Part shown: positions 38,201 to 47,447 of the stretch, piece by piece
Layout of the letters: every line of letters starts with the position of its first letter
How positions within the stretch are numbered: position 1 is the stretch's first letter
NCBI GenBank assembly: GCA_900095875.1
Contig: LT608311.1
Coordinates: 372,001-436,000 of the forward strand
Source: Caecibacter massiliensis
Lineage (GTDB): Bacteria; Bacillota; Negativicutes; Veillonellales; Megasphaeraceae
Length of the DNA: 64,000 bases
Direction of reading: 5' to 3'
Translations under genes and position numbers: made by a program
The notes under the pieces: generated by a model
The model's input: the letters and a program-made list of their open reading frames with translations, nothing else
Database searches by the model: none
What the model was told of the DNA's origin: nothing

Positions 38201-38255
38201 TTAAAAAGGGAATGCCCCATGAAAACGTAGGTTATCATGGGGCATTCCTTTTTCT
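38201..38255. terminator. Terminator between the M20 operon and the YbjN-like gene
   Basis: A long stem (AAAAAGGGAATGCCCCATGA pairing with TCATGGGGCATTCCTTTTT) with a 12-base loop. The symmetric A and T runs let it stop transcription from both sides. Confidence 0.85.
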
Positions 38256-38264
38256 ATTTCACTG

Positions 38265-38693
38265 TTATACTTTTTCCAGAATACTAGTCAGGTTATCATT
38301 CAGATAGGGATAGGCGACCTGACGAATCATGGCATCGACGAGCTGCGGATCAAAGGCATCATCGGTAGCAGGCAGACAGATATCGAGCACGATATCGCCG
38401 TTATCCGATATGTAGAATTTAAATACTTTGTATTCTTTGTTACCCTGATTGATGAAATCATAAATGGCAGCCTTATTCCCATCATTGACGACTCCGGTTG
38501 CGACGAAAATGCGCAGCATGACATAGATACTGTCGTCAATGAGTACCAGGAACGGCAGCCGCTGGCCTTTGACTTCAATACCCGATTGGAAGGCAACGGA
38601 ATGGCGTTCGTCGTCTTTCATTTCGTTCACGGTAAAGGCTTTGGGATCCACCTTGTCGATATAGGCTTTAAATTTTTCTGCTTTTGTATTCAT
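38265..38693 (-). CDS. Small YbjN-like cytoplasmic protein of unknown function
   Basis: A 142-residue soluble protein, predicted alpha/beta, that looks like the YbjN / type III secretion chaperone-like fold: a charged N-terminal helix, an antiparallel sheet region (FLVLIDDSIYVMLRIF) and two C-terminal helices (LVDAMIRQVAYPYLNDNLTSIL). The fold assignment is from pattern only and I do not know its role. It is the convergent neighbour of the M20 operon, with its own ribosome site (GAGGTGATAAC). Confidence 0.6.
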   Translation of the reverse strand: MNTKAEKFKAYIDKVDPKAFTVNEMKDDERHSVAFQSGIEVKGQRLPFLVLIDDSIYVMLRIFVATGVVNDGNKAAIYDFINQGNKEYKVFKFYISDNGDIVLDICLPATDDAFDPQLVDAMIRQVAYPYLNDNLTSILEKV

Positions 38694-38720
38694 GTTATCA
38701 CCTCAAACAACTTGATACAT

Positions 38721-39941
38721 TTATTGTATCACATCTTTTGTATCTCTTCTATTCTTATGGCTTGGATAAATAAAGAGATAAAACGATACGAGAGCTCCTG
38801 CTTCTCCGATGACCATGACGATACCCATGGGAATCGCCGTATAGCTTCCGGCAATTCCTACGACAGGAGCCATGACCGCCCCGGAAATCATGGAGAAAAA
38901 GCCGATGAGTGCCGCAGCGCTGCCGGCATTTTTTCCCTGTGCCTGCATCGCCATAGAAAAGCTGCTAGTCGATAAGGAAGCCAGTGTCGCCACCGTGAAG
39001 AAAAGAATGACCAGAATAGCATAGACAGACCAGTGCAGGAAGAATCCTGTCAGCAGGGCCATACTGCCTACCGCCGCCACCAATAGGACAAAGCGCAGCA
39101 TCTTCCAGTCGGGAATGCGACCGGCCAGCCGTCCTGTCAGGCCGCCGCTGATCATGAGACCGATGCCGTTGATGCCGAAAATCAGACTGAATGTCTGAGG
39201 CGTCACATCATAGATATTCTGGAAAACGAAAGAAGAAGCCGATATATATCCGAAAAACGCCGCGAAGGCAAAACACTGCATGACACAGTGTCCCATAAAA
39301 TACGTATCGCGGAATAACTTGCCGAAGCTCCGGACGCCTGCCAGCGGTCCGCCATGGATCCGCTTACGGATGGGAAGCGTTTCCGGCATGAAGAGAGCAC
39401 AGACTGCCAGCGCCAGGCCAATGATGACGAGCAGCCAGAATATGCCGCGCCAGCTGGAAAACCGTAAAACCTGTCCGCCTATGACCGGAGCCAGGATAGG
39501 GGCGATGCCATTGACCAGCATGAGCATGGAAAAGAGCCGGGTCAGAGCCGTTCCACGGCAGACATCACGGGCAATGGCCCGGGCAATGACGATGCCGGCA
39601 CCGCCGGCAAACCCCTGGATAAACCGGGATACTAAGAGCAGCCAGATTGTCGGAGAGAAAATACAGGCGACGGACGAAAGGGAAAAAACGGCCATGCCCA
39701 GAAACAGCGGCTTCCGCCGCCCTGCATCGTCGCTGACAGGACCGGCTATGATCTGACCGGCAGCCATGCCGGCCATGGACGCCGTCAGCGTCAGCTGTAT
39801 CATAGATGGTACGACACCGAAATCGGCCATCATGGCCGGAAGTCCCGGCAAGTACATATCTGTTGAAAGTGGGGCAATGGCTGCCAGCATCCCCAGAAAT
39901 ACGGTCAGCCCTATCATCAGATGTTGACGTTGTTCACTCAT
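38721..39941 (-). CDS. Bcr/CflA-type MFS drug efflux pump
   Basis: A 406-residue major facilitator with twelve predicted membrane segments. APLSTDMYLPGLPAM near the N terminus is the signature of the Bcr/CflA subfamily, GPVSDDAGRRKPL is the MFS loop 2-3 motif and RFIQGFAGGAGIVIARAIARD lies in segments 4-5. Members export bicyclomycin, chloramphenicol, sulfonamides or L-cysteine by proton antiport. Its ATG directly abuts the stop of the upstream HAD phosphatase gene. Confidence 0.9.
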   Translation of the reverse strand: MSEQRQHLMIGLTVFLGMLAAIAPLSTDMYLPGLPAMMADFGVVPSMIQLTLTASMAGMAAGQIIAGPVSDDAGRRKPLFLGMAVFSLSSVACIFSPTIWLLLVSRFIQGFAGGAGIVIARAIARDVCRGTALTRLFSMLMLVNGIAPILAPVIGGQVLRFSSWRGIFWLLVIIGLALAVCALFMPETLPIRKRIHGGPLAGVRSFGKLFRDTYFMGHCVMQCFAFAAFFGYISASSFVFQNIYDVTPQTFSLIFGINGIGLMISGGLTGRLAGRIPDWKMLRFVLLVAAVGSMALLTGFFLHWSVYAILVILFFTVATLASLSTSSFSMAMQAQGKNAGSAAALIGFFSMISGAVMAPVVGIAGSYTAIPMGIVMVIGEAGALVSFYLFIYPSHKNRRDTKDVIQ

Positions 39942-40622
39942 TTAGTTCGCACTCTCTTTCCACACAGGCAGATTCTGAATCAGCGGCGGCACGTCTGCCA
40001 GTGTCTGGCAGGTATGCCAGGCCGTTGCAGCCACAGCTGGTTCCACACGGACCAGATCGGGTACCCAGATAGACGGGATATGAGCTGCCGCCGCGGCTTT
40101 CAGGCCATTTCCCGAGTCTTCAAGGACAAGAGCCCGCTCCGGTCGTACGCCCAGAGTCCGGCAGACTGCCAGGAAAATATCCGGGGCGGGTTTACTGTGA
40201 GCCATGGCATCACCGCTCTGGATATGGCAGAAATAGGACTCCAATCCGGCTTTATGAAGCAGCAGCCGTACCGTTTCTTCTGCAGAGGAAGAAGCGACTG
40301 CGCAGCGGATACCTTCCTGTCGCGCGTAATCCAGGCATTCCTGCAGGCCCGGTTCTGCCGGGGCACCCTTTTCATGATAGATTGCCAGCTGCATGGCCTT
40401 CTTCTCATCGTGGAATGCATCATAGGGAAAGTCCGCCCCATAGGTCTGCAAAAATATTTCTTTTATTTTCGCATTATTCATGCCAAATATGGTATCAAAA
40501 AATGAATCCTCCATATCTATACCATATTTACGGCCAATGGCCCGCCAGCACGGTACGGAAATCCGCTCCGTATCGAACATAAGACCATCCATATCAAAAA
40601 TAAAAAGCTCCGGTCTATACAT
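39942..40622 (-). CDS. HAD-superfamily phosphatase, beta-phosphoglucomutase-like
   Basis: A 226-residue HAD hydrolase, with the nucleophile motif FDMDGLMFDTE at residues 8-18, a helical cap, CAVASSSAEETV (motif II), the lysine in AHSKPAPDIFL (motif III) and LVLEDSGNGLKAA (motif IV). This pattern suits sugar-phosphate phosphatases or phosphomutases such as YcjU/PgmB; the substrate is not defined. It lies 0 bases upstream of the MFS gene, so co-transcription is likely. Confidence 0.88.
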   Translation of the reverse strand: MYRPELFIFDMDGLMFDTERISVPCWRAIGRKYGIDMEDSFFDTIFGMNNAKIKEIFLQTYGADFPYDAFHDEKKAMQLAIYHEKGAPAEPGLQECLDYARQEGIRCAVASSSAEETVRLLLHKAGLESYFCHIQSGDAMAHSKPAPDIFLAVCRTLGVRPERALVLEDSGNGLKAAAAAHIPSIWVPDLVRVEPAVAATAWHTCQTLADVPPLIQNLPVWKESAN

Positions 40623-40646
40623 CTTATTCCCCTTTCATAAACGCTA

Positions 40647-40674
40647 ACAACCTCTGGCTGCTGCCAGAGGTTGT
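40647..40674 (-). terminator. Hairpin after the glyoxalase gene
   Basis: A perfect 12-bp stem ACAACCTCTGGC/GCCAGAGGTTGT with a TGCT loop. It lies 38 bases past the glyoxalase stop. The downstream T run on the minus strand is short. Confidence 0.6.
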
Positions 40675-40711
40675 CTTTCTCGCTGTCGCATTCGATTATC
40701 CTGTTACGTTT

Positions 40712-41074
40712 TTAGCGTACAGGGATGACTTCCAGCCAGTATCCGTCCGGATCGGCAATGAAGTAAATCCCCATGGCCTTATTTTCAAAGACGATACAGC
40801 CCATGTCTTCATGTTTCTTATGAGCCGCATCAAAATCCTGTACCCGGAACGCCGTATGGAATTCATTTTCACCCAGATTATACGGTTCTTTCCGGTCTTT
40901 GAGCCAGGTCAGTTCCAACTGGAAATCACTGGCATCGTTGCCGACATAGACAATGGTGAAGTTAGGATTTTCGATGCGCCGTTGTTCTACCAGTCCCAGG
41001 GCTTCTTTATAAAATTTCAGGCTTCTGTCCAAATCGAGAACATTGAAATTAGTATGAGCAAATTTAAATGTCAT
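40712..41074 (-). CDS. VOC-family lactoylglutathione lyase-like protein
   Basis: A 120-residue glyoxalase I-like enzyme of the vicinal oxygen chelate fold. The four metal-ligand positions are filled: H8 (FAHTNFNV), E in FQLELTW, H in EFHTAF and E in WLEVIP near the end. These are the ligands of Ni/Zn glyoxalase I, which removes methylglyoxal as a thiol adduct. The thiol in this organism is unknown. It follows ybaK by 12 bases. Confidence 0.85.
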   Translation of the reverse strand: MTFKFAHTNFNVLDLDRSLKFYKEALGLVEQRRIENPNFTIVYVGNDASDFQLELTWLKDRKEPYNLGENEFHTAFRVQDFDAAHKKHEDMGCIVFENKAMGIYFIADPDGYWLEVIPVR

Positions 41075-41086
41075 GATATTCCCTCC

Positions 41087-41566
41087 TTACGCTTCTTCCC
41101 AGCCTTTACCTACATTGACCCAGCCTTTGGCATGAGAGTAGGTTTCTAATTCCGGCAGTGTCAGTTCGATGGCACTATTTCCGGTACCACAGGCGGGAAA
41201 TACCGTCTGGAACCGTTTCAATGATTCATCCAGATATACATCTATACCGGGATTGACAGCAAAGGGACACACACCGCCGACGGGATGGCCGATGAGACGT
41301 TCTACGTCATCGTGTTTGACCATAGACGCCTTGCGGTGAAATGTGTCTTTGAATTTGCGGTTGTCTACCCGGGCATCGCCGGCAAAAATAACGAGAAACG
41401 CCGAATCATCGTCGCCATAAAACGACATGGATTTGGCAATACGTTTCCCTTCCGTGTGCAGGGCTGCTGCGGCCAGATCGACAGTAGCACTTGATTCATG
41501 TAATACCTGCACCCGGTCTTCCATACCATATTGTGCAAAATAAGCCTTTACTTTTTCTAATGACAT
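41087..41566 (-). CDS. YbaK/EbsC-type aminoacyl-tRNA deacylase
   Basis: A 159-residue editing-domain protein that hydrolyses mischarged tRNA, most often Cys- or Ala-tRNA(Pro). It has the family's substrate-pocket stretch KSMSFYGDDDSAFLVIFAGDARVD and the GGVCPFAVNPGIDVYLDESL segment near the C terminus. It lies before the glyoxalase gene and shares a strong promoter with it. Confidence 0.85.
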   Translation of the reverse strand: MSLEKVKAYFAQYGMEDRVQVLHESSATVDLAAAALHTEGKRIAKSMSFYGDDDSAFLVIFAGDARVDNRKFKDTFHRKASMVKHDDVERLIGHPVGGVCPFAVNPGIDVYLDESLKRFQTVFPACGTGNSAIELTLPELETYSHAKGWVNVGKGWEEA

Positions 41567-41626
41567 TGTATAAATCCCCCATCCCCCAATAACGGCTAAA
41601 TACTACCTCTTTTGCGGATATAAAGA

Positions 41627-41655
41627 ATTATATACCAAAAGAGTCTGCCATTCAA
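41627..41655 (-). promoter_or_regulatory. Promoter of the ybaK-glyoxalase pair
   Basis: TTGAAT (41650-41655), 17 bases, TATAAT (41627-41632) on the minus strand. Arms CTCTTTTG (41607-41614) and CAAAAGAG (41636-41643) form a perfect inverted repeat over the -10 and the spacer, a possible operator. Confidence 0.65.
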
Positions 41656-41661
41656 GATAGT

Positions 41662-44600
41662 CTAGAGGAGTTCAAAGGAGGCAACACTGCCGCAATCGGT
41701 CTTTTTGACAGCCAGGCGGGTATCAATGCGTTCCCGCAGTTCACCTACGTGGGAGATAATCCCTACCAGGCGTCCGCCCTGACGTAGTTCCAATAGCGCT
41801 TTCAGGGCAAAATCAAGCGTTTCCGGGTCCAGCGTCCCGAATCCTTCGTCGATGAAGATGGTATCCAGGTGAATGCCCCCGGAATAAGCCTGCACTACGT
41901 CGGCCAGCCCCAGTGCCAGAGACAGGGAGGCCAGAAAGGTTTCTCCGCCGGACAGCGTATTGGCCGGACGGGTATATCCCGTATAGGCATCGAAGACTTC
42001 AATATCGAGGCCGATCTGACGCACCCGGCGGTCATCCCAAGAGTGGGACCGCTGCAGTTCATAGCGGTTGCGGCTCATTTTCTGCAGCCGCTGATTCGCC
42101 GCCTGAAGCACTTCATCGAGGAGCGCTCCTAAGACGTACCGTTCAAAATTAATTCCCGTCGTCCTGCCGCTGATAAGATCATAGAGAGCTCCCACTGTCT
42201 TATAGTGTTCACTCAGCTCAGTCTGTTCCTTGTGCCAGGCATCAATCTGACTGGCACAGTTCGTAAGCTGGCGGAGTTCTGCAGCCAGTGCGGCCTGCTG
42301 CCGGGACAAGTCCTGGCAGGCCTGATTCAAAGCATCCAGCTTCTTGCGGTATGTTTCCATATCCGGTTTTGTCTTGCCCTGAATCATCTTTTCTTCCTGC
42401 AGGACCTGTCCCCGTGTCTGCTGGAGAGATGCTCCATAGGAAGTCAGTTTTTCTTTTAACGGTTCAATCTGCTGCAACTCTTTCTGCAGAGCCCGGCATT
42501 CATTCATATCACGGAATCCGCACTGACCAGCCTGTGCCTTTAATTCTTCCAGCGCTTTCTTATATTTCTGGCGCAGCTCATCCCGTTGGGCTTCTTTCAT
42601 CCGGGCCTGTCCGCTCCAGTGGGCCTTTTCCTGTTCCTGCTTTTGTCTGGCCGCATTCCAGTCTTTTTCTTTCTTTTCAAAGGCAGCGAGCTGCTGACGG
42701 AGAGTCTGTATTTTCCCTTTCAACACAGTAGGATTGCGATATTCTTCAGGAAGTGTCCGTTCTGCTCTGGCCAGGGCTTCTTCCGCCTTCGTCCGGTACA
42801 GCCGTGCTTCCTCATAATCCTTGCGGGCCTGTTCTGTCACTGCCGTCTGCTGCGTCACCGTTTTTTCTTTCTCTTCCAGCTGTTGTGCAAGCTGCCGTGC
42901 CTGTTCGATTTCTTTCAGAAGAACCGCTTCTTCTGCAGCCGACTGTTCTGCCCGGCGGGACCAGTCGGCACTCGTCCCGTCTTCGGGATACTGCTGCCGC
43001 AGCAATTCATACTGGCGTTGCTGTTCCTGCGCCTGCGCAGACAGGACCTGTTCGTCCTGTTCCGCCTGCTGGCGCTGCTGTTCGCTTGCTTCCGCCCGTT
43101 TCCGGCAGCGTTCGACATCGGCCTTTTCCGGGAAATCAGCTGGTTTGACTGCCAGTTTGGGGTGGGATACGGCCCCGCATACGGGGCAGACATCTCCATC
43201 GTGCAGATTTTCCGCCAGGACAAAGGCCTGCCCCTGAAGGAACATGGCACTCACGGCGTCAAAATCCGTTTTGTCCTGAACGGCCTTCTGCAATACGTTT
43301 TTCAGGTGGCTGGCAGCTGCTTCTTGTTTCTTTGCCGTATCCTGCCAGTTGTTCTTCAGATTCTCTATCTGTTTTTCCTGATTGGCACGGAGCTTCCACT
43401 GTTTAGTCCTTGCCCTTACCTTTTCATACTCGCCTTCCCGGCCCGACAGGGCATCCCGTGTCTTGCGGACCATATCCAATTTTTTCTGAGCCATTTCCCG
43501 TGTCTGGTCGGCTGTATGCCATGCCTTTTCACAAGCCGCTGCCTGCAGGGACGCTTTATGCTGTTCTTCTTTCAATGCGGCATACGAATCGGCTTCTGTC
43601 ACGAGATTTTCCAGGCGGATGGCTTCCGCTTTATCTGTTTCACATTGATCATGACCGGCCTTCATATCCTCTTCCTGCCCATTGAGCCGTTTCAGTTCTG
43701 TATCAGCAGCCGTCGCCTTTGTCTGAAGCGTTTCCCATTCTTTCGAAGCCTCTACGCCCTGCTTCTGGATATCATCGAGAGTACGGCAGGGTTCACTGAG
43801 CAGGCGGGCTTTTTCCAATAAATCCAGCTTCTTTTCTTCCGCGGCCATAGTCTCTTTTTGCGTTTCAAGCTGCTGCAGCCGTACCTTGGCATCTTCCCAT
43901 GCTTTCCAGTGGCTGGCAACAGCCTCGGCCTGCTGGACTTCCTTCTGGAAATCATCGCGCTGGCGGACAGCCCGGCCAGATTTTTCCTTTGCTTCCCCTG
44001 CCTGCGCTGTTTTATCTGCAATGGTCTGCATCAGTATTGCTTCATCAGCGGCTCCCGTCAGTGACAAATATTGCTCAATCTTTTTCTTCAGGTCTTCATA
44101 GGCATAGCTGACATCATCATGCATGGTTTTGGCCAGTGCCTGCAGCCGGTCATAGCGCTGGGTATGGAACAGCACCTGCATGATGCGCTGCCGGTCTGAT
44201 GAATTGGCCAGGAGCAATTTCCGGAAATCCCCCTGGGGCAGGAGGACGACCTGACGGAACTGGTCCGATTTAAATCCCAGGAGTTTTTCAATTTTCTGGG
44301 AGACATTCTTACTGGTCACCAATATGTCCCCATCCGGTGTATTCAGCTCGTAAAGGGCAGCTTTCATAGATACATGCCGCGTACCCGTTCCTCTTTTTTT
44401 CGCGATTTCCTGGTCCGGGCTCCGTTCGACGCGATATAATTTTTGTCCAATCGTAAAGGTAAACGCTACCTGCGTCACTTCTTCTGGTGTCGCATATTCA
44501 CTGCGCATATGCGCTCCGTTGCGTCCTTCTGTACCGCCACTCAGTTCTCCGTACAGGGCATAACACATGGCATCAAGAATCGTCGTTTTCCCTGAGCCAG

Positions 44601-44709
44601 TCGGTCCGTAAATGAGAAACAACTGCCGGTCTCCCAGAAGGCGGAAGTCGATGACCTGCCGGCCTGCATACGGGCCAAAGGCAGTCATATCCAGATAAAC
44701 GGGCTTCAT
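41662..44709 (-). CDS. sbcC: Exonuclease SbcC
   Basis: ATPase subunit of the SbcCD (Rad50/Mre11-like) nuclease that opens DNA hairpins and protein-blocked ends. The 1015-residue protein has Walker A YGPTGSGKTTILDAM near residue 34, very long coiled coils rich in Gln/Glu/Ala, a zinc hook CPVC in the middle (GDVCPVCGAVSHP), and a C-terminal ABC half with NTLSGGETFLASLSLALGLA and FIDEGFGTLD. The ATG at 44709 overlaps the sbcD stop (ATGA); the 13 codons upstream lie inside sbcD. Confidence 0.96.
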   Translation of the reverse strand: MKPVYLDMTAFGPYAGRQVIDFRLLGDRQLFLIYGPTGSGKTTILDAMCYALYGELSGGTEGRNGAHMRSEYATPEEVTQVAFTFTIGQKLYRVERSPDQEIAKKRGTGTRHVSMKAALYELNTPDGDILVTSKNVSQKIEKLLGFKSDQFRQVVLLPQGDFRKLLLANSSDRQRIMQVLFHTQRYDRLQALAKTMHDDVSYAYEDLKKKIEQYLSLTGAADEAILMQTIADKTAQAGEAKEKSGRAVRQRDDFQKEVQQAEAVASHWKAWEDAKVRLQQLETQKETMAAEEKKLDLLEKARLLSEPCRTLDDIQKQGVEASKEWETLQTKATAADTELKRLNGQEEDMKAGHDQCETDKAEAIRLENLVTEADSYAALKEEQHKASLQAAACEKAWHTADQTREMAQKKLDMVRKTRDALSGREGEYEKVRARTKQWKLRANQEKQIENLKNNWQDTAKKQEAAASHLKNVLQKAVQDKTDFDAVSAMFLQGQAFVLAENLHDGDVCPVCGAVSHPKLAVKPADFPEKADVERCRKRAEASEQQRQQAEQDEQVLSAQAQEQQRQYELLRQQYPEDGTSADWSRRAEQSAAEEAVLLKEIEQARQLAQQLEEKEKTVTQQTAVTEQARKDYEEARLYRTKAEEALARAERTLPEEYRNPTVLKGKIQTLRQQLAAFEKKEKDWNAARQKQEQEKAHWSGQARMKEAQRDELRQKYKKALEELKAQAGQCGFRDMNECRALQKELQQIEPLKEKLTSYGASLQQTRGQVLQEEKMIQGKTKPDMETYRKKLDALNQACQDLSRQQAALAAELRQLTNCASQIDAWHKEQTELSEHYKTVGALYDLISGRTTGINFERYVLGALLDEVLQAANQRLQKMSRNRYELQRSHSWDDRRVRQIGLDIEVFDAYTGYTRPANTLSGGETFLASLSLALGLADVVQAYSGGIHLDTIFIDEGFGTLDPETLDFALKALLELRQGGRLVGIISHVGELRERIDTRLAVKKTDCGSVASFELL

Positions 44710-45857
44710 AAAATCCCTCCTCCTTCTTCTTTGCGCAATGCGTCCCAAAGCTGATGCAGACAGTCTGTTTCCTTTTCCGACAAAGGCTGTTCCGGCCTCA
44801 TAGCACCGGCAAAACTGGAAAAGAGTTCTTCTTCTGTCGTCCCGCGGATATTGAAATCCCGGTCACCGGCATGGTCTGAAATACGGCGCCGCGGGGCCTC
44901 CAGTGCCATGGCATTAGGATATTTCTTGCGCAGTCTGGCCATGCCATCGAGGACCGGTTCGGTGTCATCGATACGTGCCAATACATAATCACCGGTCCGG
45001 TCATCTTCTCGTTCCATAATATCGTGGAATGAACCTTTCAGAATACGCACATCATGGCGTGGCGTAAAGGAAATAAACCGGCTGCTGACCTGTCCATTAT
45101 CAGCCAGGTCGACGAGGACAGCCCCTTTTTTTTGTGTTGCTTCGCTAAAGGAATACTTAAGCAGGCTCCCGGCATACCGCACCTCCGGCCGTCCCACCTG
45201 CTGCGGCCCGTGAAGATGCCCCAGTGCGGTATACTGGAAGCGGTCAAAAACTGCACTGTCGATCATATCGGTACCACCGATAGAAAGAGGCCGTTCGGAA
45301 TCGCTGCTTACCCCGCCAGAGGCAAAGACATGACTGACGCAGACAGCCCGCATGTCATCACATCCTCTGGACTGAAATGCACAGAGTGCTTCCAATGCCT
45401 TTTGATGATCGTGGATGGTTTCATCACTCAGAAAATGGCGGACATCAGCCGGTTCGGCATAGGGAAGCAGCACAAAGGCAACTGGTCCCGCATCATCGCG
45501 GAGGATGACCGGCCCCGTCAGCTTGTCCAGATCACCAGCAATATACAGTCCCTGCCGGGCCAGAAGGGCACTGCCAAAGGAAAGGCGGGACGCACTATCA
45601 TGATTGCCGCTGATGACCAGAAAAGGAATATGAAGTTCCGCCGTCACCTTTGTCGCAATTTCATCAAACAATTCCACAGCAGCAGCCGGCGGCAGGCTGC
45701 GGTCATAGACATCCCCGGAAAGGACGACGGCCTCTATGCCTTCGTCTTTCAGCAGTAGCAGAAATTGTTCTTTTAGCACGTATTCCTGTTCATCCGTCAG
45801 ATAATCGCCATAAAACATCTTTCCCAGGTGCCAGTCCGCCGTATGTAAAATGCGCAT
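44706..45857 (-). CDS. sbcD: Exonuclease SbcD
   Basis: Mre11-like metallophosphoesterase, the nuclease subunit of SbcCD. The 383-residue protein has the conserved motifs HTADWHLGK, LSGDVYDR, ISGNHDSASR and LGHLHGPQ, which hold the two-metal active site. Its stop overlaps the start of sbcC; nfo lies 11 bases upstream, so three repair genes (nfo, sbcD, sbcC) probably form one transcript. Confidence 0.96.
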   Translation of the reverse strand: MRILHTADWHLGKMFYGDYLTDEQEYVLKEQFLLLLKDEGIEAVVLSGDVYDRSLPPAAAVELFDEIATKVTAELHIPFLVISGNHDSASRLSFGSALLARQGLYIAGDLDKLTGPVILRDDAGPVAFVLLPYAEPADVRHFLSDETIHDHQKALEALCAFQSRGCDDMRAVCVSHVFASGGVSSDSERPLSIGGTDMIDSAVFDRFQYTALGHLHGPQQVGRPEVRYAGSLLKYSFSEATQKKGAVLVDLADNGQVSSRFISFTPRHDVRILKGSFHDIMEREDDRTGDYVLARIDDTEPVLDGMARLRKKYPNAMALEAPRRRISDHAGDRDFNIRGTTEEELFSSFAGAMRPEQPLSEKETDCLHQLWDALRKEEGGGIL

Positions 45858-45868
45858 GTCGTCACCTC

Positions 45869-46702
45869 TTATTCCTTGTACAAACTTCGCAGAAGTGAAA
45901 TTTCATGAGCATATCCCGGCAGTTCATTCGGTGTTTCCAGATAAAAGGGGAGCTGCCGTAATGCCGGATGATTGATAATTTGCGTAAACGCTTCGATGCC
46001 GATATGGCCTTCACCAATCTTTTCATGGCGGTCTTTATGGCTTCCCAGTTCATTTTTACTGTCATTGATATGGATGGCTTTCAGTCTGGACAGGCCAATA
46101 CGCGTATCAAACTGAGTCAGCACGTCATCGAGATGATGAACGATATCATATCCGCCGTCAAAGACATGGCAGGTATCGAGGCAGACCCCGATGTTGTCCT
46201 GCAGTTCCACCTTTTCAATGATAGCGGCAATTTCCTCAAAATTGCGGCCTACTTCTGTCCCCTTGCCGGCCATCGTTTCCAGCAGGACCGTCGTTTTCTG
46301 GCCTTTGAACATGCACGTATTGAGCATATCAGCAATAAAATCTATTCCTGTTTCCGCCCCCTGTCCGACGTGGCTGCCCGGATGGAAGTTGTAGCGGCAA
46401 TGATCGAGGTATTCCAGACGGCGCAGGTCATCAGCCATAGCTTCTCTGGCAAAAATCCGCGTCTTTTCCGTCTTCGAACAGCCATTCAGCGTATACGGTG
46501 CATGAGCCAGTATAGGAGCAAAATGATGCTCCGCCATCAGCCGGTTCAACGCTGCCATATCGTCCGTATCGAGAGGCCGGACGCTGCCGCCGCGGGGATT
46601 GCGTGTAAAAAACTGAAATGTATCGGCACCGATCGACAGGGCTTCTTCACCCATATGCAGGAATCCCTGGGAAACAGATAAATGACATCCTATATGAAGC
46701 AT
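45869..46702 (-). CDS. nfo: Endonuclease IV (AP endonuclease)
   Basis: Incises abasic sites in base-excision repair. The 277-residue TIM-barrel enzyme has the metal-binding signatures [37 protein letters not shown] and [22 protein letters not shown], all diagnostic for Nfo with three zinc ions. It is the first of the nfo-sbcD-sbcC run, directly after the PerR-like gene's terminator, a grouping that suits oxidative DNA damage. Confidence 0.95.
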   Translation of the reverse strand: MLHIGCHLSVSQGFLHMGEEALSIGADTFQFFTRNPRGGSVRPLDTDDMAALNRLMAEHHFAPILAHAPYTLNGCSKTEKTRIFAREAMADDLRRLEYLDHCRYNFHPGSHVGQGAETGIDFIADMLNTCMFKGQKTTVLLETMAGKGTEVGRNFEEIAAIIEKVELQDNIGVCLDTCHVFDGGYDIVHHLDDVLTQFDTRIGLSRLKAIHINDSKNELGSHKDRHEKIGEGHIGIEAFTQIINHPALRQLPFYLETPNELPGYAHEISLLRSLYKE

Positions 46703-46722
46703 AGCCTTTTCTCCTTTTATGC

Positions 46723-46760
46723 AAAAACAGGCTGCAACGAAACCAATTCGTCCCAGCCTG
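46723..46760 (-). terminator. Terminator of the PerR-like gene
   Basis: Minus-strand arms CAGGCTG/CAGCCTG with an inner ACGAA/TTCGT pair, then TTTTTGC. Confidence 0.8.
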
Positions 46761-46773
46761 CCTGCTTATCCTA

Positions 46774-47217
46774 TTAATTTTCTTTTTCGTTCCGGCATCC
46801 CGTTTCTTCATTCTGGCATTCTGCACAAATTCCCGTAAAGGATACATTGACAGAATCTACCCGATAGCCCGTTTGTGTCTGAGCCAGATCAGCGAGCTTA
46901 TCCCGTTCCACATCTACATCCATGACGCGGTTGCAGCGGGTGCAGCGGATATGGGCATGGGGCTTGGTGTTAAAATCATAGCGGTGCGCATCTTCTTCGC
47001 ACTGCAGCACCTGTACGACACCGATTTTTGCAAAAATTTCCATCGTTTTATATACCGTCGCCAGACTCATGAACGGATATTTGGGCTGTAATTCTTTATA
47101 AATGGCTTCTGCATTGGGATGTGTCGTATTATTGTTGACTACTTCATACACGGCCAGACGCTGTGGCGTGACTTTATAGCCGTTTTCCCGTAATACTGCA
47201 GCAATATCCATAGACAT
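46774..47217 (-). CDS. Fur-family repressor, PerR-like
   Basis: A 147-residue metalloregulator. The winged helix contains MSLATVYKTMEIFAKIG; the metal sites include H33 (THPNAE), the HAH cluster in RYDFNTKPHAHIRC with the Asp that distinguishes PerR from Fur, and structural zinc pairs CTRC and CAEC. It therefore looks more like PerR (peroxide sensor) than Fur, but zinc or iron sensing cannot be excluded. A second ATG two codons in (47211) may be the true start. A 9-mer from the rubrerythrin operator recurs in its own promoter. Confidence 0.85.
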   Translation of the reverse strand: MSMDIAAVLRENGYKVTPQRLAVYEVVNNNTTHPNAEAIYKELQPKYPFMSLATVYKTMEIFAKIGVVQVLQCEEDAHRYDFNTKPHAHIRCTRCNRVMDVDVERDKLADLAQTQTGYRVDSVNVSFTGICAECQNEETGCRNEKEN

Positions 47218-47300
47218 AATCCTCCTTTCTCCATTAACAAGGATTTTTCACCTGTGAATGCTATTAAATGAGTATGATTTTTAAATTGTGCTTCTACTAT

Positions 47301-47329
47301 ATTGTAACCGTTATTTGTTGAAATGGCAA
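47301..47329 (-). promoter_or_regulatory. Promoter of the PerR-like gene
   Basis: TTGCCA (47324-47329), 17 bases, TACAAT (47301-47306) on the minus strand. The spacer contains TTATTTGTT on the plus strand (47311-47319), also present in the promoters at 54533 and 55043. Confidence 0.7.
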
Positions 47330-47391
47330 TACAAAGATTCTAAATAATACGAAAAATATACATTATATTCGCCCCTTTGTCAAATCAGACG

Positions 47392-47420
47392 TTGACGGAA
47401 CAGCTATTTCCACTCATAAT
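47392..47420 (+). promoter_or_regulatory. Putative promoter of tex
   Basis: TTGACG (47392-47397), 17 bases, CATAAT (47415-47420), followed by GAAAGGAG before the tex ATG. Confidence 0.5.
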
Positions 47421-47447
47421 ATAGTACTAGGAAGAAAGGAGACCGGC

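Noticed and set aside
42586-43821. 411-codon plus-strand frame opposite sbcC
   Set aside because: It is the complement of the Gln/Glu/Lys-rich coiled coil of SbcC, hence Phe/Leu/Cys-rich; no independent evidence for a gene.
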